A stretch of DNA of 55,270 bases from Sphaerosporella brunnea (lineage: Eukaryota > Ascomycota > Pezizomycetes > Pezizales > Pyronemataceae): the NCBI GenBank assembly GCA_008704415.1, contig VXIS01000318.1, positions 1 through 55,270 on the forward strand, read 5' to 3'. A model generated the notes under the pieces. That model saw only the letters and a list, made by a program, of their open reading frames with translations, did not search any database and was not told where the DNA came from. Positions 41,321 through 50,209 of this stretch are shown one piece after another. The first letter of the stretch is position 1. Every line of letters starts with the position of its first letter. The position numbers were made by a program, and so were the translations under genes.

Positions 41321-42388
41321 GTCGAGCACGATGTTGGAACCTAGTACCCTAATGGCAGACGTAAGCATCAGCGGCGAGCCCAAAGAACTCCTCTACGCCT
41401 ACTTCTGGCCGTCCTGGTGTTTTGCCGTATCTCACTGCAACCAGATGGTATTCCCAGGCCCTTCCCGCTCCCTACCTCATAATAGAGTATCGCTAATCCA
41501 CACCATGCAGTGCTTGGCCTGGAGCCACCCAGCGACGAACCCCCTACACCGTTCCACCAAGTGGAACAGCTGCTGCTGGAGCTCTGGTGGCACAGCTGGT
41601 GGATTCGGAGATGCAATAACGGCACACGATTGCGCGCAGGGCGTTCCAGGCTCTTTGACTCCACTTGGACGTGCTTGGCCTGGAGGCACCCAGCGACGAC
41701 GTCCCTACATTTTTCCACCAAGTGGAACAGCTGCTGCACGAGCTCTGGTGGCACAGCTGACAACGTCGAGCACGATGTCAGAACCTAGTACCCTGACGGC
41801 AGACGTAAGCATCAGCGGCGAGCCCAAACAACTCCTTTACGCCTACTTCTGGCCGTCGTGGTGTTTTACCGTATCTCACTGCAACCAGATGGTATTCCCA
41901 GGCCCTTCCAGCTCCCTACCTCATGATAGAGTATCGCTAATCCACACCATGCAGTGCTTGGCCTGGAGCCACCCAGCGAAGAACCCCCTACATTGTTCCA
42001 CCAAGTGGAACAACTGGTGGATCCGGAGATGCAATAACGGCACAAGATTGCGCGCAGGGCGTTCCCCGCATCCGCAGGCTCTTTGACTCGACTTGGATGT
42101 GCTTGGCCTGGACGCACCCAGTGACGAAGCCCCTCCATTATTCCACCAAGTGGAACAGCTGGTGGATCTGGAGATGCAATAACGGCACAAGATTGCGCGC
42201 AGGGCGTTCCCCGCATCCGCAGGCTCTTTGACTCGACTTGGATGTGCTTGGCCTGGACGCACCCAGTGACGAAGCCCCTCCATTATTCCACCAAGTGGAA
42301 CAGCTGGTGGATCTGGAGATGCAATAACGGCACAAGATTGCGCGCAGGGCGTTCCCCGCGCAGGCTCTTTGACTCCACTTGGACGACT
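41321..42388. repeat. Nested tandem duplications (444-bp and 145-bp periods)
   Basis: A block starting GTCGAGCACGATGT recurs at 41321 and 41765 (period 444). Inside and after it, a unit starting GCTTGGCCTGGA recurs at 41512, 41673, 41956, 42101 and 42246. The last three are exactly 145 bp apart, and the last two are nearly identical. CACCAAGTGGAACAGCTG is in every unit. A plus-strand frame of 251 codons (41331-42086) stays open across much of it, but no family is recognised. It may be the expanded exon of an unknown gene. Confidence 0.85.
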
Positions 42389-42477
42389 GTGGAAGATCAT
42401 CGCGGACATATCCTGAGCCTTCCGGAGCAGGTTGAGGAGGCGGATGTCGAAGAGGATGAAAGCTGAAGGGTTAGATG

Positions 42478-42704
42478 TTGGAAAGGATGAGCCTAGTGGA
42501 GATATCTGAAAAAGCCGGAGGATCTTCAGTGTGTTGCATGGATAGTTATCAGTATGGTTCCTGTTCACTGTTTCCTATTATTACTAGTGATGGACAGGAT
42601 GCGCCTAGTGGAGATATCTGAAAAAGCCGGAGGAACTTCAGTGTGTTGCATGGATAGTTATCAATATATGGTTCTTATTCACTATTACTGTTTCCTATCA
42701 TTAC
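42478..42704. repeat. 113-bp tandem duplication ending in a hAT-like TAGTGATGG
   Basis: Two adjacent copies share GCCTAGTGGAGATATCTGAA and TTCAGTGTGTTGCATGGATA. Both end ATTACTAGTGATGG. The second end is the start of a hAT element; the first is followed by more of the duplicated unit. Confidence 0.75.
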
Positions 42705-43770
42705 TAGTGATGGGCACGAGCCAGCTCAAGCCAAGTTCGTGGGTCGGCTCGAGTCAGCTCATGCAATTCCCAAGCTCAGCTCGCGGGCTCAAGCCATCCA
42801 ATTGTTTTATATAAGTTTGACATCCGTACAGATCACGCTGAGAGGTCGGACAGCACTGAAGAGGAGTTCAGAGCAGCCTCGGCAGCTGAATCTGCGCCCC
42901 CGGGGCGTCATGGTCACTATGAATCTCTGTTCTGTACCCTCAACATCTGACTCAGTAACCGCCTCTAGTGTTGCACGAGCCGAGCCGAGGGTCGAGCCTC
43001 GATATTGAGCCGGATCGAAACGTAATTTTCTGAGCTCGAGCTGGCTCAAACGAAAGCAGTTCAGGCTCGAGCTTGGCTCGAGCTTACACTTAGCTAGTCT
43101 CCAGCGTCAGTAGGGCGACCCACGCACGGTCTGGATCAATTTTAGAGGAGCAATACCACACATCTAGTCGACTGGTTGAAACAGCACGCGCGGGGAGCGT
43201 TCCGGTGGATGGAGGCCTGGCGGCGATGTTTGGTAATATTGCGCGGAGACCACGGCCAAGGCTCGATGGGGCCAACAGAAACGGCTTGGTGTTTGTGCGA
43301 ATTACCGGTTGATCTGGACGCCGACCCGCTCCACTGGTGGACGCCATTCTAGGCTCAGGTTCCGCGCTGACGGATCTATCGGACTGATATAACCAGCTGA
43401 AGATAGTAAATATGAGCGAGCGCGTTCCATAACCGCCGCACCGCTACCGAAATGGACCACCTCAACGTGATTTTATGCGGCGGGCTCGAGCTTTGTGCGT
43501 TCGGGTCAGGCTCGCGAGACGAGCCCGCCCAAGATGCGAGCTGGCTCGATCCACCTGTCGGGCTCGTGTCGAGCCGGCTCGTGTGCAACACTCTACAACA
43601 CTCGCTATAAGTTTCATTGCCACCAACCCTCTCCATCCCCATCATGCTGAAAACTCAAGCTGGCGCGAGCCGATCCTGCACCCTTAGCTCGAGCCAGCTC
43701 GGCTCGTAGAGGACGAAGGATCGGATCGGCTCGTCTCGTCAGCTCGAGTTTCTAGCTCGAGCCGACGCTA
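42705..43770 (+). mobile_element. Nested hAT relics
   Basis: An outer end, TAGTGATGGGCACGAGCC, begins at 42705. An inner end, TAGTGTTGCACGAGCC, begins at 42967 and pairs with GGCTCGTGTGCAACACT at about 43576-43592. Subterminal GGCTCGAGC motifs occur to about 43770. I found no matching right terminus for the outer one and no clear duplications, so limits are approximate. Confidence 0.55.
43160..43350 (+). pseudogene. hAT transposase fragment
   Basis: Plus-strand reading contains GGLAAMFGNIARRPRPRLDG and, after a one-frame shift, PVDLDADPLHWW. This aligns with AAMFGSIGQRP...PVDLETDPLHWW in the 6.2-6.9 kb copy. Just downstream the frame ends, so the LFS/KKRN part is absent. Fossil. Confidence 0.65.
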
Positions 43771-46700
43771 CAAAAGCACATCTTAATGCAGAGTGTTCCA
43801 GTACCACGGATATGTGTGCAGACCAATCTGGTAAGTCCGTGAGACTTCGATGCCTGACACTGTGTTCCTTCATTTCCCAAGGCTGAGTCTGCATCAGTGT
43901 TGCCGGTGTTTGCAGTACGACTTCGAGCTGATGTAGCGGTGAGCTTGCTCTTTGTGGGAGCTTGCTCGCGAAAAAACAATCCTTCGCTTGTATAGAAATG
44001 GCAGGAATGTTTGATTGGTTGAAGATGCGTAAGATAGAGATGGACTGTACTAGATAGTAGTTTTTTGTTTGTAATCAGGTTTATTGTCTGTGTGCGACCG
44101 CTAACGATCATGACAGACCCACTACACGTCCCCGCCCTTATCTTGTTCGCCCGCTTATTGATGCGATCTCATGGGTCAACTGCAGCCACCCAACTGCCAA
44201 AAAGAAAAGTATAAAAGAGGACAGAGGAAAGAAAACAAGCCTGTAACAACAGAAAAGCAAGCCATGGCCACCTGGACCGAATGACTTCTCCCCCTCCGAT
44301 TATCCTCACCAGGGGATGACGAGACATCTTTCTCTGCCACGGATAATCTCGCAGAAACTGCAAGTTATGCCTGGCAGCCTTTTCCTCCGCCACCGCCACC
44401 CAAGGTGCTTCCATCCCAGCACTTTTTCCACAGAGCGCCAAAGCGTACCAATCTGTGGCAGCCACCTATGCACTCCTTAAAGAGGCGCTCCTTATTTGAT
44501 AGTAGGTGTGAGGGAAGAGGGAGGCGCTAGGAAAGGCCGCCATTTTAATCATACAATATCACTCACATTTTGGAGTAACTCATCCGGTGGTACACCTTTA
44601 TCACCCCTTGTAATTCTAAGCCAAAACTCGAGCCTGAGCCGCTTTGGTTCGAGCCCACTCGGGCCCAAAAATATGGTGGCTCGATCCGGCTCGTGTCCAT
44701 CACTGCTTGGTGAAGTTCTTTGGTGAAGGAGTGTGAGAAGCCCCCGGCGGCTGGCCGAACACTCGCTAGGCGCGAGCCATCCTCGGGCTCTGTGGGTGGT
44801 GGCTGCGCTCAGTATGCAAACCCAAAACCCGTAAGTCGATTAAGGCTCGGACCAGACCGCTTTACGAGTTCATGCCAATGAATACTGTTGGATGGGATAG
44901 TATTCTTTAGTTCACCGCGACATCGATTCGGGGTTTCTCAAGAGTCAGGCTTGGGCACCCTGACTTTGGACGGATTTACCGCGCCCACAACAAAGTTATT
45001 TTTTACAAGGACGCGTAATTCGACTAATTACCGCTCGCTCTATCGATGGATTGTCTCCTTTTGTCGAAACTCCTCCTGGTTGTGGAGACGAAGTACCGGC
45101 TTCTGGGGGAACAATGTCGCTGAGTGTGGTCAAAATAGAAGACTCACGCTCATCACTCGACCGATGCAGGGTATTTTGTATGTGTTACTAAGCAAAAATG
45201 AAGGAGGACGACAATGCAGATTAGGAACCCCAAGCCACACGCAACAGGCTGGAAGTGTGCACATTGCACCGCAAAACCAGTGGAAAAAGGCCGCTATTAT
45301 TTTTGACGGTCACTGGAGTCCCGTGTGCAAATACGCCACACCGACGCCTCCCTGTTGCGGGACTGCGGCTTCATCAATTTGAGCCGCCGAAGTTGCCCCA
45401 GCCGCAACTTGCCGTGCAGAACTGAACCGACCGCATCAAAAAGAACAACATGCGGCGGGCGCCCAAAGTCGGGCGCTTGGGGTTTTCAAGCATTGCCGAG
45501 GATCTAACTATTCTACACATGAAGGATATCTACCGCTCCCTCTCTCGGCCGGGGGTTTCACTTGGGCGGCAGGATGCCCGGATTAGGTGGCGGGGCCGCC
45601 GAGTGGTGGTGCTCTCAGTCGTCGGGGAAAGTTGGTTCGCCCTGGTCCGCCGTGGGCGCTTCAGGGAGTCTGCCAGCTATTTTGAGAACGGCTGATCGAC
45701 AGCTAGGTCCAGGTTGATCCACATGGTTTCATCATACCTCCGACACAGACACGGGTAGAGTAAACAACAGGCAAACGCAAAGACCCCCCCCCCCCCCAAG
45801 ACTACAGAGTCCCATCCCTACTCTAGGCACACGCGGCGGCGACACCAGCGCTACGCCTGCGGCGGCGGCGCTCATCGCTCGAGAGGCCCTGCGATTCCGC
45901 AGGGAGCGGAGCATCTTTGTGTGATCGGCGGCCATGGACGTATATACATATTGAAAAGGGCTAGTAGAGACAGAAAATAGGCATGTCGGAACACCTCCGC
46001 GTGGCGGTGCTTTTATGCGCGCATGCGTGGCGCGGCGGGGTTGATGATCACCACTAGATACTGAATGTGTCGGCGAGTGATACGGATGATGCGGAAGAAC
46101 ACATGAATAGTAGTAACAAGGAGGGGGCGAGGGAGCTATACCGTCCACCTTGCTGGGTAAGGCCCAGCAAGTTTCAAAGTTGATGGAGGGTTGCTGTGTA
46201 GAATGGAACAAAGTACAGGTTCAACGCAACGCAACGGCTGTCACAACCCCACATAGGTGTCTTCCATTTCCTTCTCCCGCCCCCGTCTACATAGTTTATA
46301 TGAGGTATGTATGTGAATCTAAATTTCGGCCTGGCCGGCATGGAATCCATACTTAGGCCTGTTAACATCAGACGGCTCCAGCTAGCTAGCTTGTCCTACG
46401 TACGCCCCAGACCGCTGTAGCTTGTGTCACTCCGGCCAACTCCAACTCCACCCCCGCAATATGTAGCGGAGAGCACGGCAGGTGATTGAAGGCCATATTC
46501 TGCATACATAACTAGCTTGGATCGAGGTAGTCGTATTCGGTTTCGTCCAAACCCTCCCATCTGACAGCGCCAACGCCTTTGCAAAGGGGGCGGGGGCGGG
46601 GGGGGCAATATTGATGTAACAGCTGTTTGCGATCGCCCTAGCCCACGCGATTAATGAGAGAGGGCTTTTCTCAAAGGCCAAAATGCTTCATAATGTACCA

Positions 46701-47324
46701 ACCCTCTCGATATTTTTGGCCACAACAACCCCTTGACGGGTTGGTGGAGTTGCCTTGGTTGTTCTCTTACCTGCCATGCGTTTGACCACCTCATTCTTTG
46801 CGGTTGTTTCAATTGTTTTTTTTTATCCCGTCTACAAGAAGGGGACGTGCACGCGCGCGTGTGATTGCGGGACGGAACCAGAGACTACAAGGTGCCCCAA
46901 TCTGGCGGTGGAATACCCAATTCGGCGTCGTCGGTCATCAAATCTAGAGTACTCGTGCCAAGGTGGTGGTGGTGGTGGTTGGCACCGCACCCCCGCAACC
47001 AGGGCACTCAACGCAGCGAGCGAACACTCCCAGAAATCACCGCAAACGCCATCCGATTACACCACCTGTTGAGTTCCGGGGGGGAGCCTGAGTCGGATTC
47101 AGGCAGCAATTGCGGTTTTGATTGATGGAGAGGGGCGAGGACAAGCCAGATTTAGCTGTTGGAGCGCGCGAGCTAGTTCAATCTTCCAGCACGACGCTCC
47201 AGAGCACGCTGGAACGGACAGGACTCCTCGCAAGCGAGGCCAGGCGCAAATAGAAAGATCGCGGAGAACCAAGAGCTTGCAGTTTGCCAGTACTTTGACG
47301 GACTGGATGCGATTCGTGATGGAC
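43771..47324. other. Intergenic, hAT fragments, no supported gene
   Basis: 44345-44440 repeats the 4.1-kb sequence. About 44630-44704 is a hAT end (GGCTCGTGTCCATCACTG) lacking its partner. A 14-bp C-run lies at about 45786-45799, and short GGT and G runs at 46590-46605 and 46965-46980. Open frames here show no motif; some long ones (45732-46211) are low complexity. Confidence 0.4.
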
Positions 47325-47440
47325 ACGAGCCAGCTCGAATCAATCCTCCGAGGGCAACTCGAGCTGTCTCGACTCGGAGCTCGGGATTGCATCCGAGATT
47401 TGGGTGAGCTCGAGCTGCGCTTTACCACACTTTAAGCTCG
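47310..47440. repeat. hAT terminal repeat, single end
   Basis: GTGATGGACACGAGCCAGCTC at about 47318 (left-end type), followed by CTCGAGCTGTCTCGACTCGG and similar subterminal words to about 47440. No right end found. It directly precedes the gypsy element. Confidence 0.6.
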
Positions 47441-48020
47441 CGGACTCTGTTAATCCTAGGTAATAGTATTCAACTCGCGGTCTATTATCCAAGAAAACAA
47501 ACCGTAGGATGACTGGCTACAATTCCTCGGCGTCTCGCTGTCTAGGAGTGATTCCTGATGGGTATCTGTGACCGGAACCTCATCCCCACCGTCAATCTCG
47601 CCCGCATCATCCTTGCTTAACCTTCCATGTTTGTCACAACCGGTGACTAAGCAGGTTAGGGTTTACATGTGGACAGGGGTGTTAGATAAAGTTGCTCGGA
47701 GACAGAGAGTTTGCTCATCATCCTTAATACACTTTTTCATCTTCACAGCTTCTTACGCTTTCGTGATCCCCACGCCTCTTGAGCGTTCCGGGTTCACATC
47801 TGGCGTCAAGGACAGGATAAACCTCCGCACCAAGCTCCGTTTTTCCTTCTGTTTTTCGTTTCTTTCCCGCTCGAACCCTCCCCATCACTCGACCCGCTGC
47901 ATCTCCCAAGCCCTGAGCATCAATCCCGCTGCGTTTCCGGCAATAACCCGCTGCTCTGCTCAGAGCTTATCAAGTTCTTGCTAAGTGTTCTTTTCTTCGC
48001 GGCCTGTTATCAGGCCGCTG
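47441..48020. other. Gypsy leader or 5' LTR region, unresolved
   Basis: An LTR and primer-binding site should lie here, upstream of gag. A candidate start is TGTTAATCCTAGG at about 47448, but no second copy is visible downstream in the window, so I cannot define the LTR. Confidence 0.35.
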
Positions 48021-50132
48021 ATGGATGTCTCTCATAAACGAGTAATCAAGGAACCTAACACAAATCCAGGGACAGCAAAAAAGCGCCGGCTCGAGAGACT
48101 TACGTCCGATCTCGACGGCAAGTATTGGAATCAGAAGTCCTCCCGTCGAAAATTAGGTCTCGGAACCCGTTTCCAGAGAGAACCGGAGACTCAGTCCACT
48201 GAGCACAACCAACTAGCGGTGCGACAAAGCTTCGACGTAGGACTTCCGGTTGTCTTCGGCCAGACTTCTTTCCCTTCTCCTCGCCGGAAGCAGCAATCAG
48301 AAGAAACCTTTACAGCTTTACGGCGTCTGGGTGAAGTCCTCAATCCCGAGACTACCACTCTGCAAGCGTACGAAGTAGAGGAGCCAGACTCACCCCCGCG
48401 ACCCCTTTCCCGTCAAAAACGCCTCATCGAGCCGACTCCGGGTGACTCAACCAGCACTTGGGATTTCGTCCCATCCTGGGAGGCTCTTTGTGTTGGTGCT
48501 AGGATCTTGAAGCAGGCCCTCGTTCTCCCATTCGCGTTCGCACGTTTCTTGGTAGACGTGGCACCAGAAACCAGAAGCAAATCTCGGCTTCTCGAAGCTG
48601 CTCGCCGGGAGCAGGAACAGCTGCTACTCGACCAGTGGAACACCGAACGCTCCCGAGAACCTCAATCGAGCCCTCTATCTTCGCCGCCTTCCTCGCCCCC
48701 TTCATCAGATAACGAAGACTCTACAATGCCTGCTGCAGGATCTTCCAGCTCAGCCGCTCCATCCGGATCGGGCCGCACGTCTGGCGGAGCAGGCTCGTCG
48801 GACACTGGAAACACGCCTGCCAACGACTCAAACGCCACACTTCTAGCACAGATCAAACAGCTTATTCGACTGGAGCTGCAACGAGAGAACAGAGCGGATG
48901 ATCCAGAGGTTCGGGATAGAGCCCTACGTGCGGAACTCCACAATATGGATGTCAAGAGGGCTGCCATCGATGAGGAACGCAACCAGATACGGTCTGGTGG
49001 GTGGACGGGCCCCACAACTCCGCTGAGCCCCACCAGCATCTACGTGGCACCAGTGGCTATGACGGCTGGTAGCGGCCCGGCGAAACCCAGGTTTAATCCC
49101 AGTGATCTTCCGAGTATCCTGTTCGGCGATGATTTGGAAGAGTGGATTTCACAGATTGATCACATCGTCACCTCGTTTGGAGAACTGGCGGTGTGCCCAC
49201 ATATCCTTCACCGCTGTTTCGCCGTCGGAGATCCGATGAGGGATTGGTACCTCACCAAGCCTTCCGAGGTGCACCTCTTTGTGACAACCGGTGAAGGCTG
49301 TTGGGACCGCTTCAAGACGCTGCTTCGAGCACGGTTTAAGCCGGATCTCGGTGTAATGCAATTCGAGGCCGACTCATATCGCAAACCCCACGGGGACAGC
49401 TGGGCAGCCTTCGGCATCCGCAAGTATAGACTACTGAAACGCGCTTACGAGGGATCCGAGGAGGCAAATATCATCCTGAAAATGAAGGCAGTAATGGACA
49501 CCGAGGTCGTACGGTTTTGCAAGGAGAAGTCCAGCATAGACGGCTTTATCAGCGAACTGATGGATTACGACCGCACTTCGCCCGCTGTCACGCGGTCCCC
49601 TGGAAGGACCTTCTCCCCCGAAAGTTTCGTTCCGGCTGCTGCTCCTATGCGATACGAGCCGAGAGCGACGGGACGGTTCCTCGGGAATCAGTTCGGAAAC
49701 CCTGAGACCGGTCCGAGTGCTTCACGCCCCTCGAAGGACAAAGGCAAAGCGATCGACCGTACCGGCCAGGACCGAAAATCTACCATTCAGAACCGGCTCA
49801 ACCCGGAGAACGGAAGAATGGTGCGATCGTACCTGAATTACCAGGGGAAGCCTGTTTTTATCAAACACGCATGCAGCGTATGCGAGAAGAATGGAAATCC
49901 GAACCAGATGCATTTCAGTTTTGAGTGTAACTACAACACCAAGCCGCGGACGCACATCGGAGACGTTGAGGATCCAGGAGACAAGCTGGAAGTCCAGCTC
50001 TATCGCAGTGAGTCCGGTAACCTTACTTCGTACAATTTTCAACACGCGAATGCCTCCCATATGACTGTCCTCTACCATGAGGATGACGATCGGGACGAAT
50101 CGGAGGCGGGAAATGGCCTCGGGGATCAGTAG
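48021..50132 (+). CDS. gag: Gypsy Gag polyprotein
   Basis: ATG at 48021 (MDVSHKRVIKEP); the open frame extends a few codons upstream without an ATG. 703 residues. The N-terminal third is basic and Ser/Pro-rich with a KKRR patch. Low-complexity SSPLSSPPSSPPSSDNEDS and a Gly/Ser region precede a coiled segment (LLAQIKQLIRLELQRENRAD). The retrotransposon Gag core is about 360-515 (WISQIDHIVTSFGELAV, then FKTLLRARFKPD). A divergent zinc knuckle, C618-x2-C621-x9-H631-x4-C636, lies near the end; the usual spacing is C-x2-C-x4-H-x4-C. Gag forms the particle and binds RNA. The last codons contain the frameshift site for pol. Confidence 0.85.
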   Translation: MDVSHKRVIKEPNTNPGTAKKRRLERLTSDLDGKYWNQKSSRRKLGLGTRFQREPETQSTEHNQLAVRQSFDVGLPVVFGQTSFPSPRRKQQSEETFTALRRLGEVLNPETTTLQAYEVEEPDSPPRPLSRQKRLIEPTPGDSTSTWDFVPSWEALCVGARILKQALVLPFAFARFLVDVAPETRSKSRLLEAARREQEQLLLDQWNTERSREPQSSPLSSPPSSPPSSDNEDSTMPAAGSSSSAAPSGSGRTSGGAGSSDTGNTPANDSNATLLAQIKQLIRLELQRENRADDPEVRDRALRAELHNMDVKRAAIDEERNQIRSGGWTGPTTPLSPTSIYVAPVAMTAGSGPAKPRFNPSDLPSILFGDDLEEWISQIDHIVTSFGELAVCPHILHRCFAVGDPMRDWYLTKPSEVHLFVTTGEGCWDRFKTLLRARFKPDLGVMQFEADSYRKPHGDSWAAFGIRKYRLLKRAYEGSEEANIILKMKAVMDTEVVRFCKEKSSIDGFISELMDYDRTSPAVTRSPGRTFSPESFVPAAAPMRYEPRATGRFLGNQFGNPETGPSASRPSKDKGKAIDRTGQDRKSTIQNRLNPENGRMVRSYLNYQGKPVFIKHACSVCEKNGNPNQMHFSFECNYNTKPRTHIGDVEDPGDKLEVQLYRSESGNLTSYNFQHANASHMTVLYHEDDDRDESEAGNGLGDQ

Positions 50133-50150
50133 ATCGGGCTACCGATCCCC
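50108..50150 (+). promoter_or_regulatory. -1 programmed ribosomal frameshift signal, gag to pol
   Basis: The slippery heptamer G GGA AAT (50108-50114) lies in the gag frame as GCG-GGA-AAT, matching X XXY YYZ. After a 6-nt spacer comes a 7-bp stem, GGGGATC (50121-50127) with GATCCCC (50144-50150), loop 16 nt; the gag stop (50130-50132) is in the loop. Shifting -1 enters a frame that is open without a stop from the heptamer to the pol stop at 53143. Confidence 0.8.
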
Positions 50151-50209
50151 AACACGAAACCCCTCGTCAGATCCCGGATAAGTACGGACCTGACGGCAAG
50201 AAGTCCCGG

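Noticed and set aside
41921..42568. 215-codon minus-strand frame across the 145-bp repeats
   Set aside because: It stays open through repeated units, changes frame relative to the unit at each step, and shows no motif.
47448..47985. 5' LTR of the gypsy element
   Set aside because: No second copy was seen downstream and no clear primer-binding site was found, so the LTR is not called.
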